The position numbers were made by a program, and so were the translations under genes. A stretch of DNA of 32,176 nt, taken from contig JAJXTD010000009.1 in NCBI GenBank assembly GCA_021784035.1, positions 1 through 32,176 of the forward strand. Reading direction: 5' to 3'. Source of the DNA: Actinomycetes bacterium (GTDB taxonomy: Bacteria > Actinomycetota > Actinomycetes > S36-B12 > CAIYMF01). The notes under the pieces were generated by a model. That model did not search any database and was not told the DNA's origin. It worked only from the letters and a program-made list of their open reading frames with translations. Position 1 is the stretch's first letter, and every line of letters starts with the position of its first letter. Shown here piece by piece: positions 19,076-29,710 of the stretch.

Positions 19076-19193
19076 CTCCGGACCTCCTGCTCGAGGGACG
19101 CCTTCCCCAGCGGCCTCGCAGCGATCCGGACCTCGCGATCCGCCGATCACGATAGTCCCGTGCGTCCCCTCCGCACCAGACGTCACACCGACG

Positions 19194-19227
19194 ACACGCT
19201 GAGTGATCAATTCACTACTAAGCGTGT
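19194..19227. promoter_or_regulatory. Nested dyad, candidate operator/hairpin upstream of DUF3145
   Basis: ACACGCT g AGTGA tcaat TCACT acta AGCGTGT, locally AT-rich. Confidence 0.4.
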
Positions 19228-19268
19228 GCAACGGGCGTGCCGTCCGGGACGAGCGGGCCGGGCGGAGG

Positions 19269-19370
19269 TCAGAACCAGCGGGTCCCGACGAAGACGGCGA
19301 CGACGAGCGAGCCGAGCAGCACGACGGTGACGCCGAGGACGACCCATCGGTTGCCGACGCGAGTGATCAC
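19269..19370 (-). CDS. Candidate 33-aa single-TM membrane peptide
   Basis: VITRVGNRWVVLGVTVVLLGSLVVAVFVGTRWF*; hydrophobic core with flanking Arg residues; absent from the supplied ORF track because of length. Confidence 0.4.
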   Translation of the reverse strand: MITRVGNRWVVLGVTVVLLGSLVVAVFVGTRWF

Positions 19371-19527
19371 CCGTCGACCCTAGGCCACGGCGCGCCCGAC
19401 GACAGCCGAACCCCCTCGCGCCGGGCGACACCCGGCCGCGAGCACGTCCCCCGGCGTGCTGGGGACTCACAGGCACCCGTCGCCGCGCTCACACCTGCCT
19501 CACAGGTTCCACCGCGATGGTGGGCTC

Positions 19528-20955
19528 ATGAGCAGCGGCACCGCCACCCGGCGCAGCCAGGACGTGCTGCGTCCCAGGAAGGGCCTCGCCGCCGCGCCGG
19601 ACGCCTACGACCGCGCCCCGCTCGTGGCGCTGTGGCTCGCCGGGCTCGGCCTCGGCCTCGTCGTCGGCATCCAGCTCGCCACCCGCAGCCCGCTCACCGG
19701 AGCCGGTGCCCTCGTCATCGAGCTCAGCCGCTGGTGCGCGCTGCTCGGCACGTACGGCGCCCTGCTGGTGATCGTCCTCGTCGCCCGCATCCCGGCGCTC
19801 GAGCGCTCGGTCGGCCTCGACCGGATGGTCACCTACCACCGACGCCTCGGGCCCGCCGTCATCGTGCTCATCGCGGCCCACGTCGCCCTCGTGACCGTCG
19901 GCTACGCCATGAGCGAGTCGGTGTCGTTGCTCGAGGAGGGCACGACCTTCCTCACGACGTACGCCTGGGTGCTGCCCGCCTTCGCCGGCTTCGGGCTGAT
20001 GGTCATGGCCGGGCTGACGTCGTGGCGGGTGGCGCGGCGGCGGATGCGGTACGAGACGTGGTGGGTCACGCACCTCTACCTCTACCTCGCCATCGCGCTC
20101 GCGTACATGCACCAGGTCCTGCACGGCCAGCAGTTCGTCACCCACGCGTGGGCCCGCTGGATCTGGCTGGCGCTCTACGTCGTGACCTTCGGCGCCCTCC
20201 TCGCCTTCCGCGTCGGCCTGCCGGTCGCGCGCTCGCTGCGCCACGACCTGCGCGTGCACGCGGTCGTCCGCGAGTCGAAGGACACGGTGAGCGTCTGGAT
20301 CAAGGGGCGCGACCTCGAGGCGCTCGCCGTGCGCGGCGGGCAGTTCTTCGGCTGGCGCTTCCTCACCCCGCAGATGTGGTGGCAGTCCCACCCCTACTCG
20401 CTGTCGGCCGGGGCCGACCCGAGCTACCTGCGCATCACCGTCAAGGACCTCGGCGACCACAGCCGTGCGCTGGCCCGCCTGCGCCCCGGCACGCGGGTCG
20501 TGGCGGAGGGCCCGTACGGCGTCTTCACCGCCGACGCGCGGCACGGCGAGCGCGTCGTCCTGCTCGCCGGCGGGGTGGGCGTGACGCCGATCCGCGCGGT
20601 GCTCGACGACCTGCCGCCGTCGGTCCGCACCGACGTCCTGTTCCGCTCGCCGAAGATGTCCGCGCTCATCCTGCGCGCGGAGCTCGACCAGATCGCCGCG
20701 ACCCGGTCGAACGTGCGCGTGCGCTACCTCGTCGGCAACCGCCGCGACTACCCCATCGACGCGCGCACCCTGCTCCAGCTCGTGCCCGACATCCAGGTCG
20801 CGGACCTCTACGTGTGCGGGCCCGAGGACTTCATCGCGGCCGTGCGCGAGGCGGCCCACGTCCTCGGCATCCCGGGCCACCGGATCCACCACGAGGCGTT
20901 CTCGTTCCAGTCGCCCGACACCTACGCGGTCGGCTCGGGGAGGGGGGTCAGATGA
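19528..20955 (+). CDS. Ferric reductase-like transmembrane oxidoreductase (NAD/FAD-binding C-terminus)
   Basis: Multiple TM helices with candidate haem His (TYHRRLGPAVIVLIAAHVALV; THLYLYLAIALAYMHQVLHG), then QSHPYSLS, LLAGGVGVTPIRAVLDDL, DLYVCGPEDFI. Confidence 0.9.
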   Translation: MSSGTATRRSQDVLRPRKGLAAAPDAYDRAPLVALWLAGLGLGLVVGIQLATRSPLTGAGALVIELSRWCALLGTYGALLVIVLVARIPALERSVGLDRMVTYHRRLGPAVIVLIAAHVALVTVGYAMSESVSLLEEGTTFLTTYAWVLPAFAGFGLMVMAGLTSWRVARRRMRYETWWVTHLYLYLAIALAYMHQVLHGQQFVTHAWARWIWLALYVVTFGALLAFRVGLPVARSLRHDLRVHAVVRESKDTVSVWIKGRDLEALAVRGGQFFGWRFLTPQMWWQSHPYSLSAGADPSYLRITVKDLGDHSRALARLRPGTRVVAEGPYGVFTADARHGERVVLLAGGVGVTPIRAVLDDLPPSVRTDVLFRSPKMSALILRAELDQIAATRSNVRVRYLVGNRRDYPIDARTLLQLVPDIQVADLYVCGPEDFIAAVREAAHVLGIPGHRIHHEAFSFQSPDTYAVGSGRGVR

Positions 20956-21476
20956 AGCGCGCCCTCGTCGTCGGCACCGGCACGGTCGCGGGCGTCGCCG
21001 CGGTCCTCGCGCTCAACCCGGAAGTGGCCTCCGTCGCCGCGGGCACGACCACGACGCGTGCCACCGCCGCGGCCCCCGCTGCCGCCACCGCGCCGGCGGG
21101 CGCCTCCGGGTCCACGTCGTCGCGGTCCACGTCGTCGCGGTCCACGTCGTCGCGGTCCACGTCGTCGGGCTCGACGTCGTCGCGCTCGACAGCCGCCACC
21201 ACCATCGCCGGCTCGACCGTCGACGTCGGCTACGGCACCGTCCAGGTGCAGGCCACGCTCGAGGGCGGGCGCATCGTGGACATCCAGGCCCTCGCGCTGC
21301 CGCAGAACGACGGCCACAGCGCCCGCATCTCCCAGCAGGCCTTCCCGATGCTCGTGCGGCAGGCGCTCGCCGCCCAGAGCTCGCAGATCTCCGGCGTCTC
21401 GGGCGCGTCGTACACGTCCTACGGGTTCGTCGAGTCGCTCAAGGCGGCGCTGCTCTCGGCCGGGCACGCCGCGTGA
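20952..21476 (+). CDS. FMN-binding domain protein with Ser/Thr-rich linker
   Basis: N-terminal hydrophobic segment, (STSSR)n linker, and C-terminal QISGVSGASYTSYGFVESLKAAL matching the ApbE flavinylation motif (SGAxxT). Confidence 0.88.
   Translation: MKRALVVGTGTVAGVAAVLALNPEVASVAAGTTTTRATAAAPAAATAPAGASGSTSSRSTSSRSTSSRSTSSGSTSSRSTAATTIAGSTVDVGYGTVQVQATLEGGRIVDIQALALPQNDGHSARISQQAFPMLVRQALAAQSSQISGVSGASYTSYGFVESLKAALLSAGHAA
21111..21185 (+). repeat. 15-bp in-frame tandem repeat encoding STSSR/G
   Basis: tccacgtcgtcgcgg x3, then tccacgtcgtcgggc and tcgacgtcgtcgcgc. Confidence 0.9.
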
Positions 21477-22264
21477 CCGCGACCCTGCTCCCCGGCCCGC
21501 TGCGCACGCGGGTGGAGCACGTGTGGGGGACGGTCGTCTCGCTCGACGTCCGGGACGCGGACACGACAGACACCGCCGTCGACGCCGCGTGGGAGTCCGT
21601 CCGGGCCGAGCTGCACCGCATCGACGCCGTGTTCTCGACGTTCCGGGCCGACAGCGTGGTCTCCCGCCTGCGCGCCGGGGGCACGCACCTCGTCGCCGAC
21701 GACGTGGCCGAGGTGATCGACCGCTGCCTCGAGGCCCGCCACGCCACCCACGGCGCGTTCGACCCGTGGCAGGCCCGCGGCGGCTTCGACCCGAGCGGGC
21801 TGGTCAAGGGCTGGGCGGCGGACCGCTGCGCGCAGATCCTGCACCAGCACGGCCTGCGCAGCTTCTCGGTGGACGCCGCGGGCGACCTGGCCTGCCGCGG
21901 CACGGCCGGCGGGGCCACCCGCGGCTGGCCCATCGGCATCGCCCACCCGGACGACTCCACGGCCGTCGTGGCCGTGGTCGACGTGCTCGACGGCGCGATC
22001 GCGACGTCGGGCACGAGCCAGCGCGGCGAGCACGTGCTCGACCCGCTCACCGGCGGCCCGGCACGCGGTGCCCGCCAGGCCACCGTGGTCGGACCGGACG
22101 GCGCGCTCGCCGACGCGTACGCCACCGCCCTCGTGGTGACCGGGGTCTCCGGTGCCACGTGGTTCACCGCCCTGCCAGGATGGTCCGCATACGTCGTCGA
22201 GGGCGACACGGCCACGGCCTGGGGACCCGCGTTCGACGACTCAGCAAGGGGACTGGAGCCATGA
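21473..22264 (+). CDS. apbE: FAD:protein FMN transferase (ApbE family)
   Basis: VEHVWGTVVSLDVRDAD; FSTFRADSVVSRLRAG; GGFDPSGLVKGWAADRC; SVDAAGDLACRG; IATSGTSQRGEHVLDPLTGG. Confidence 0.93.
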   Translation: MTATLLPGPLRTRVEHVWGTVVSLDVRDADTTDTAVDAAWESVRAELHRIDAVFSTFRADSVVSRLRAGGTHLVADDVAEVIDRCLEARHATHGAFDPWQARGGFDPSGLVKGWAADRCAQILHQHGLRSFSVDAAGDLACRGTAGGATRGWPIGIAHPDDSTAVVAVVDVLDGAIATSGTSQRGEHVLDPLTGGPARGARQATVVGPDGALADAYATALVVTGVSGATWFTALPGWSAYVVEGDTATAWGPAFDDSARGLEP

Positions 22265-23028
22265 GCATGACCAAGACCCAGGACACGGACCTCCCGCAGA
22301 GCTACCTGCGGTCCGGCGACGGAGTGCCGCCGGTCCGGGTGCTCGTGGTCGACGACGAGCCGGACCTCGCCGACCTCGTGTCGACGGCGCTCCGGTTCGA
22401 CGGCTGCCGCACGGCCACGGCCGGCGACGCCGACGAGGCGGTGCGCGTCGCGCGCGAGCTGCGCCCCGACATCGCCGTGCTCGACATGATGCTTCCCGGC
22501 GACGACGGCGTACGCCTGCTCGCCCGGCTCCGCGCCGAGCACCCCGACCTGCCCGCGGTGTTCCTCACCGCCCGCGGCGACACCCGCGACCGCATCGCCG
22601 GGCTGCGGGCGGGCGCTGACGACTACATCGCCAAGCCGTTCAGCCTCGAGGAGCTGCTCGCCCGGCTGCAGGCCGTGCTGCGCCGCACCGGCCGGCTCGA
22701 CGAGCAGGGTGCCGTGCTGCGCGTCGCTGACCTCACCCTCGACGAGCTCACCCGCGAGGTGCACCGAGCCGGCGAGCTCATCGACCTCACGCCGACCGAG
22801 TTCGACCTGCTGCGGTTCCTCATGCAGAACGCCCGCACCGTCGTGAGCAAGGCGCAGATCCTCGACCGCGTGTGGCACTACGACTTCGCCGGGCGCAGCA
22901 ACATCGTCGAGCAGTACGTCGGCTACCTGCGCCGGAAGGTCGACGCCGACCACGAGCCGCTGATCCACACCGTGCGTGGCGTGGGCTACGTGCTGAGAGC
23001 CCCTCGACCCGGGGACGCGGGTGCGTGA
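22261..23028 (+). CDS. OmpR/PhoB-family response regulator
   Basis: VRVLVVDDEPDLADLV; AVLDMMLPGDDGVRLL; GADDYIAKPFSLEELLARLQAVLRR; winged-helix DLTPTEFDLLRFLMQNARTVVSKAQILDRVW. Confidence 0.95.
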   Translation: MSMTKTQDTDLPQSYLRSGDGVPPVRVLVVDDEPDLADLVSTALRFDGCRTATAGDADEAVRVARELRPDIAVLDMMLPGDDGVRLLARLRAEHPDLPAVFLTARGDTRDRIAGLRAGADDYIAKPFSLEELLARLQAVLRRTGRLDEQGAVLRVADLTLDELTREVHRAGELIDLTPTEFDLLRFLMQNARTVVSKAQILDRVWHYDFAGRSNIVEQYVGYLRRKVDADHEPLIHTVRGVGYVLRAPRPGDAGA

Positions 23029-24607
23029 ACGACTGAGTGCCGACTGGGCCGCGATGCCGCTGCGTCGCCGGCTCGTCCTCGGCCTGCTCTCCGTCATGGC
23101 CGTCACGCTCGTGGTGGTGGCGGGCGCGACGTACTACTCGCTGCGCGCCTGGACGATCCAGGGCATCGACGCGAGTCTCGAACAGGCCAAGTCCCACGTG
23201 TTCTCCGACATCAACGACCGCGGCAGCGTCAACGAGGCCGTGCAGGCCTGGAGCTCGAGCGGCGCCACGGTCTACCTCGTCACGGCCGACGGTGCCGCCG
23301 CACCGCTCACCCCGAGCATCCCGGGCGCGCCGACCCCCACCCAGCTCTCCGCCGCCGACGCCGCCGCGCTGCAGGCGGTTCCGACGGGCCGGGAGGCCGC
23401 GGCCGTCTCCGTCACGCTGTCCACGCTGGGCCCGAGCCGGGCGGTCGCGATCCCGGTCAACGCGGGCACCTCGGACGGCACGCTCGTCGCCGCGACGCCG
23501 CTGTCCAAGGCCGACGCGGTCGCCGCGCGGCTGCTGCTCGTCGAGGTCATCGCCGTCGTCCTGGCGCTCATCTTCGCGGGGATCGTCGCCACCTGGTTCG
23601 TCCGGCGGTCGCTCCGCCCGCTCAAGGAGGTCGCCGAGACGGCGAGCGAGGTGGCCCGGCTCCCGCTCGAGCGCGGCGACGTCGACATCCCGGCGCGTGT
23701 GCACGACCCCATCCCCACGACCGAGGTCGGCCAGGTCGGTCTCGCGGTCAACGCCATGCTCGACCACGTCGAGAGCTCGCTCAAGACGCGCGCCGACACC
23801 GAGGAGCGGCTGCGCCGGTTCGTCTCCGACGCCGGCCACGAGCTGCGCACGCCGCTCGCCGCGGTCCGGGGCTACGCCGAGCTCATGCGGCGCGGCGCGG
23901 CCGGCGACCCGGAGCAGGCGCGGCACGCCGCGGAGCGCATCGAGGCGGCCGGCAGCCGCATGGGCCTCCTCGTCGAGGACCTGCTCCTGCTCGCGTCGCT
24001 GGACGAGGAGCGTCCGCTCGCCCACGACGTCGTCGACCTGAACCGGCTCGTGGACGAGGCGGTCGCCGAGGCGGCGACGGCTGGTCCCGACCACCAGTGG
24101 GCGGTCGAGGAGGGCGACGAGCACGTCACCGTGATCGGGGACGGAACGCGGCTGCACCAGGCGATCGCGAACCTGCTGGCCAACTGCCGGGCCCACACCC
24201 CGGCGGGCACGTCCGTCACGATCACGGTCACCGCCGACCCGACGACCGCCCGGGTCGAGGTCCGCGACGACGGCCCCGGATTCCCCGCCCAGCTGCTCCC
24301 CCGCGTGACCGAGCGCTTCGCCCGGGGCGACGCCAGCCGGTCGCGCGCCACCGGCGGGAGCGGCCTCGGTCTCGCGATCGTCAAGGCGGTCACCGAGGCC
24401 CACCGGGGCACCGTGGACGTCGGCAACGGCCCCGGTGGGGTCGGTGCCGTGGTCCGCATGTCGCTCCCGATGGCGGCCGCGCCCCAGGCCTCGACCGTGA
24501 TCGGTTCCGCGTCGGCACCGATGCCACCGGTCGCCGTCGGCGCGGAGCCGGTCCGGGCCGACCGGCCGGAGACCGACCCCGCCGCCGTGCCGTCCAGCTC
24601 CTCCTGA
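23021..24607 (+). CDS. Sensor histidine kinase
   Basis: N-terminal TM, HAMP-like region, FVSDAGHELRTPLAAVRGYAELMRRG, ATP-binding VEVRDDGPGFPAQL and GSGLGLAIVKAVTEAHRGTVDV; GTG start overlaps the response regulator. Confidence 0.95.
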   Translation: MRERLSADWAAMPLRRRLVLGLLSVMAVTLVVVAGATYYSLRAWTIQGIDASLEQAKSHVFSDINDRGSVNEAVQAWSSSGATVYLVTADGAAAPLTPSIPGAPTPTQLSAADAAALQAVPTGREAAAVSVTLSTLGPSRAVAIPVNAGTSDGTLVAATPLSKADAVAARLLLVEVIAVVLALIFAGIVATWFVRRSLRPLKEVAETASEVARLPLERGDVDIPARVHDPIPTTEVGQVGLAVNAMLDHVESSLKTRADTEERLRRFVSDAGHELRTPLAAVRGYAELMRRGAAGDPEQARHAAERIEAAGSRMGLLVEDLLLLASLDEERPLAHDVVDLNRLVDEAVAEAATAGPDHQWAVEEGDEHVTVIGDGTRLHQAIANLLANCRAHTPAGTSVTITVTADPTTARVEVRDDGPGFPAQLLPRVTERFARGDASRSRATGGSGLGLAIVKAVTEAHRGTVDVGNGPGGVGAVVRMSLPMAAAPQASTVIGSASAPMPPVAVGAEPVRADRPETDPAAVPSSSS

Positions 24608-24792
24608 GACAGCTCCGAGCGAGGCCCGAGCGCACCGCTCCGGCGGGTGCCGGGCCGAGCCCCTTCGCCCCGGCCCGACCCGGGACCGGATGCCGTCGAT
24701 CCGATGCCGTCGTCGGACCGTCGGGCCAAGATGGGTGCGACCGCATCACGCGGGCGGGCAGGCGCCCGCCGCCCGCACGGGAGGGGACCTGC

Positions 24793-25314
24793 ATGAGCTG
24801 GACGGCTCCGGAGATCGACCGTGCCGACCCGCCGCGGCTGAGCGACGAGCGCACCTGCCTGCAGGGCTGGCTCGTGTTCCACCGCGAGACCCTTCTCATG
24901 AAGTGCGCCGGGCTCGCCCACGAGGAGCTGGCGCGCCGCAGCGCGCCGCCCTCCGAGCTGTCGCTGCTCGGCATCGTCCGCCACATGGCCGACGTCGAGC
25001 GCTGGTGGTTCCGGGCGAACCTGCGCGGCGAGGACGTCGACGGGTTCTTCGGCCCGGCCGACAACCTCACCGGCGACTTCGACGACCTCGACTCGATGCC
25101 GGCCGAGGAGGTCTGGGACGTCTACGCCCGCGAGTGCGCGGCCGCCGACGCCGCGGCCGACGGCGTCCCGCTCGAGCAGACGTTCCGCAGCCGCAGCCGG
25201 GGGACGGAGCTCGACCTGCGCTGGGTCTACCTGCACATGATCGAGGAGTACGCCCGGCACAACGGCCACGCCGACATCCTGCGGGAGCGGATCGACGGCG
25301 TCGTCGGCGACTGA
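24793..25314 (+). CDS. DinB family protein (DUF664)
   Basis: MSWTAPEIDRADPPRLSDERTCLQGWLVFHRETLLMKCAGLAHEELARRSAPPSELSLLGIVRHMADVERWWFR...YLHMIEEYARHNGHADILRERIDG. Confidence 0.9.
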   Translation: MSWTAPEIDRADPPRLSDERTCLQGWLVFHRETLLMKCAGLAHEELARRSAPPSELSLLGIVRHMADVERWWFRANLRGEDVDGFFGPADNLTGDFDDLDSMPAEEVWDVYARECAAADAAADGVPLEQTFRSRSRGTELDLRWVYLHMIEEYARHNGHADILRERIDGVVGD

Positions 25315-25331
25315 TTCCCTCCGGCCGTCGA

Positions 25332-25769
25332 CTACGCCGGGGCCGGAGGCGGGATCGGCGGGAGGCGGACCTCGGGCGTGAGAGTGACGAGCACCCACAC
25401 CCGCTTCTTGCCGACGAGACGCAGCGGCCAGCGCGCCGGCCACATGACGGAGAAGTGCCGGCCGTACTTCGCCCGGTGGGCCCGCACGCCGGGACGGAAC
25501 TCGCTGCGGTCGAGGACCTCGGCCCGGCCGGCGACGTAGGACTCCCCGGGCAGCAGCGCGCCCGGACCGTCGCACGCGGCCACCGCCACGACCGGGTTCG
25601 CGCGGATGCGCCTGATCTTCCACGAGTCGCCGAAGGTCGAGACGAACAGCCGCTCGCCGTCCCCGCTCACCCAGACCGGCGTGTGGACCGGCGAGCCGTC
25701 CGACCGGAACGACACGAGGTCGACGAAGGGCTCGGCACCCAGCCGACGGGTCTCCGCGCGTGCATCCAC
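25332..25769 (-). CDS. PPOX-class (pyridoxamine 5'-phosphate oxidase-fold) F420-dependent-type oxidoreductase
   Basis: FVDLVSFRSDGSPVHTPVWVSGDGERLFVSTFGDSWKIRRIRANPVVAVAACDGPG; GTG start. Confidence 0.8.
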   Translation of the reverse strand: MDARAETRRLGAEPFVDLVSFRSDGSPVHTPVWVSGDGERLFVSTFGDSWKIRRIRANPVVAVAACDGPGALLPGESYVAGRAEVLDRSEFRPGVRAHRAKYGRHFSVMWPARWPLRLVGKKRVWVLVTLTPEVRLPPIPPPAPA

Positions 25770-25838
25770 CCCCCGACTCTCGCACGGCAGCGTCCGGCGG
25801 ACGGCGAAGCGCCGCCGGCTCGCCCTAGTGTTCCTGGC

Positions 25839-26918
25839 ATGACGGACGCCGCCCAGCAGCCCCGCCCGGCGCTGGACAAGAAGCGCTCGATCATCATGGG
25901 ACTGGTCGGCCTGACCGTCCTGGTGCTGATCTTCGTCAAGGTGATCCCGCAGATCGGCTCGTACGAGGACGCCTTCGTCGCGATCCGGGCGATGGACGCG
26001 ACCGACATCGCGCTCATCGCCGCGACCGTCCTGCTCTACAACGTCGTCTACGGCTTCCCGTTCATGGCCGCGGCCCCGGGGCTGACCTACCCGCGTGCGT
26101 TCCAGCTGAACCAGGGCGCGTTCGCGATCAGCAACGGCATCCCCGCCGGCGGCGCGTTCGGGCTCGGCGTGCAGTACGCGATGCTCGCGTCCTACGAGGT
26201 CCCGGCCACGGTCGCCACGGCCGCGATCGGCGTGGTGGGCGTGTGGAGCATCTTCGTCACGCTGGGGCTGCCGACGCTCGGGCTGCTCGCGATGGCGGCG
26301 TCGAACACGATCGATGCCGGGACCTACGTCTACATCGGCCTGCTCGGCCTGGCGGCGCTGGTCGCGATGATCGTGGTCTTCGCCCTCGTCATGCGCAGCG
26401 AGCAGCTCGCCGAGCGCATCGGGCAGCTCGGCACCAGGGCCACCGCCCCCGTCTTCCGCCGGACGGGCCGGCCCCACTGGGACGCCGTCCCGATGGTGCT
26501 GAAGTTCCGCACCGACACCGTGGACCTCGTGACCCGCCGCTGGGGGTCCATCACGATCGCCCAGGTGAGCGTCTCGCTGACGCAGTTCCTCATCTTCTTC
26601 GCGGCGCTGCGCGGCGTCGAGGGCGCCGACACGACGACGTCGGTGCTCGTGGCGTTCGGCGCGTTCGCCGTCGCGCAGATCGGCATCCTGATCCCGATCA
26701 CCCCCGGCGGTCTGGGCACGGTCGACGCGTTCATGATCTCGCTGCTCGCCGCCATGGGCGTGAGCAGCGGCGACGCGACCGCGGCGACACTCGTGTGGCG
26801 TGCGGCGTCGTTCGTGCCCCAGATCGCGATCGGCGTGATCGCCCTCGTGACGTGGAGCCACCGCGCCGCGCGGACTTTCGCCGCCGTCAAGCCCGCGGAC
26901 GGCGCACCGGCGGACTGA
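25839..26918 (+). CDS. YbhN/UPF0104-type lysylphosphatidylglycerol synthase-like membrane protein
   Basis: Multiple TM helices; FAISNGIPAGGAFGLGVQYAML and IPITPGGLGTVDAFMISLL typical of the family. Confidence 0.82.
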   Translation: MTDAAQQPRPALDKKRSIIMGLVGLTVLVLIFVKVIPQIGSYEDAFVAIRAMDATDIALIAATVLLYNVVYGFPFMAAAPGLTYPRAFQLNQGAFAISNGIPAGGAFGLGVQYAMLASYEVPATVATAAIGVVGVWSIFVTLGLPTLGLLAMAASNTIDAGTYVYIGLLGLAALVAMIVVFALVMRSEQLAERIGQLGTRATAPVFRRTGRPHWDAVPMVLKFRTDTVDLVTRRWGSITIAQVSVSLTQFLIFFAALRGVEGADTTTSVLVAFGAFAVAQIGILIPITPGGLGTVDAFMISLLAAMGVSSGDATAATLVWRAASFVPQIAIGVIALVTWSHRAARTFAAVKPADGAPAD

Positions 26919-26927
26919 GTGCGCCGA

Positions 26928-28085
26928 TCAGGCCGCTGCCTGCTCCGAGAGACCGAGCGTCTCGGCGACGAGGCCGAACACGAGGTCGCGCTCCACGAGG
27001 AAGCCGTCGTGCCCGAGCCGTGACTCGATGACGCGCAGCCCGTCGACGCAGCCCGGCGCGAGGTCGGCGATCCGGCGCTGCTGGTGCAGGGGGTAGAGCC
27101 GGTCGCTGTCGATCCCGCCGACGACGAGCGGGACGCGGATCGAGGCGAGCGCCGCGTCCACGCCGCCACGGCCGCGCCCGACGTCCCACGTGGACATCGC
27201 GTCGGTGAGCGCGACGTACGACCCGGCGTCGAACCGGTGCGCCAGCCGCTCGGCCTGGTGGTCGAGGTAGGACTGCACCGACCAGCGGCCTGTGCCGAGC
27301 GGGTCCTCCCCCGGCTGCGGGTCGTTGCCGAAGCGGTCCTCGAGCTCCGCCGCGCTGCGGTAGGTCAGGTGGGCGATGCGGCGCGCGACCCCGAGGCCGC
27401 GCCACGGTCCCTCGCCGGGAGCGGCGTCGTGGTAGTCGCCGTCCCGCCAGGCCGGGTCACTCGTGATCGCGAGGGCCTGCGTCGTCTGCGTGCCGATCTG
27501 GTCCGCCGACGCGGCCGCCCCGACCGCGAGGACGAGGGCGCTCGCCACGCGGTCCGGCGCGCCGACGGCCCACTCGAGCGCGCGCATGCCGCCCATGGAG
27601 CCGCCGATCACCGCCGCCCACCGGCGTATCCCCAGGGCGTCGGCCAGCCGCGCCTCCACGGCGACCTGGTCGGCCACCGTGATGCGCGGGAAGCGCGACC
27701 CGTACGGGCGACCGTCGCTCGCCGTCGACGCCGGGCCCGTCGTCCCCTGGCACCCGCCGAGCACGTTCGGTGCCACGACGAACCAACGGCGCGTGTCGAT
27801 CGCCGCGCCAGGGCCGAGGAGCCCGTCCCACCAGCCCGGCGTCGGGTGCCCGCGGCCGGCGGGGCCGGTGACGTGGGAGTCGCCGGTCAGCGCGTGCAGG
27901 ACGAGGACGGCGTTGGACGCGGTGCGGTCCAGCGTCCCCCACGTCTCGTACGCGACCGTCACGCGCTCGAGCCGACCGCCGAGCTCGAGGTTCACTCCCC
28001 CGACGTCGGCAAACCTCCTGTCTCCCAGGGGATCCCCCTCCCGCCAGGCGCCGCTGGCGGGAGGGAGGCCGGGACGCGTCGGCAT
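26928..28085 (-). CDS. metX: Homoserine O-acetyltransferase
   Basis: [83 protein letters not shown]. Confidence 0.95.
   Translation of the reverse strand: MPTRPGLPPASGAWREGDPLGDRRFADVGGVNLELGGRLERVTVAYETWGTLDRTASNAVLVLHALTGDSHVTGPAGRGHPTPGWWDGLLGPGAAIDTRRWFVVAPNVLGGCQGTTGPASTASDGRPYGSRFPRITVADQVAVEARLADALGIRRWAAVIGGSMGGMRALEWAVGAPDRVASALVLAVGAAASADQIGTQTTQALAITSDPAWRDGDYHDAAPGEGPWRGLGVARRIAHLTYRSAAELEDRFGNDPQPGEDPLGTGRWSVQSYLDHQAERLAHRFDAGSYVALTDAMSTWDVGRGRGGVDAALASIRVPLVVGGIDSDRLYPLHQQRRIADLAPGCVDGLRVIESRLGHDGFLVERDLVFGLVAETLGLSEQAAA
28036..28065 (-). other. Strong stem-loop inside the 5' coding end of metX
   Basis: ccctcccgccag-gcgccg-ctggcgggaggg, 12-bp perfect arms, shortly after the metY stop. 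Confidence 0.5.
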
Positions 28086-28090
28086 GGCGC

Positions 28091-29386
<1,296 letters not shown>

Positions 29387-29548
29387 GGCTTGTCTCTCCG
29401 GTTCGTGGGCCCGCCGCGGCGGGTGGTGGCTCAGGACTTGGGGATGGGGGTGGTGCGGTGCGCCGCATCTGGCGCGCGGGGATGCCCCGGCTCGAGGCGG
29501 GCCGGGGGGCGCGTACGTCGGGTGCGGTGTCCCCGACCGCGGGAACGA

Positions 29549-29578
29549 CGAAGGCCGGAGGGGATCCTCCGGCCTTCG
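29549..29578 (-). terminator. Terminator-like stem-loop in the metY leader
   Basis: cgaaggccggagg-ggat-cctccggccttcg, 13-bp perfect arms, between the leader ORF and metY. Confidence 0.75.
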
Positions 29579-29599
29579 TGCGGTGCTGCGGGGTGTCGG

Positions 29600-29710
29600 T
29601 CAGGGACAGCCGGGCATTCGCACGAGGACGTCGCGCGACATACACATCTGGCTCGCCACCCGCCGCAGGTCGACGAAGCGGCGGGACACCAGGCTCACCC
29701 GCGGACGCAT
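29600..29710 (-). CDS. Putative cis-regulatory leader peptide (36 aa, Cys-containing) upstream of metYX
   Basis: [36 protein letters not shown]; SRRxVDLxRxASxxC resembles short actinobacterial leader peptides linked to sulfur-metabolism genes; terminator hairpin follows. Confidence 0.65.
   Translation of the reverse strand: MRPRVSLVSRRFVDLRRVASQMCMSRDVLVRMPGCP

Noticed and set aside
29387-29600. SAM riboswitch upstream of metY
   Set aside because: I could not recognise SAM-I/II/IV consensus segments by eye; the leader ORF plus hairpin is better supported. An Infernal scan would settle it.
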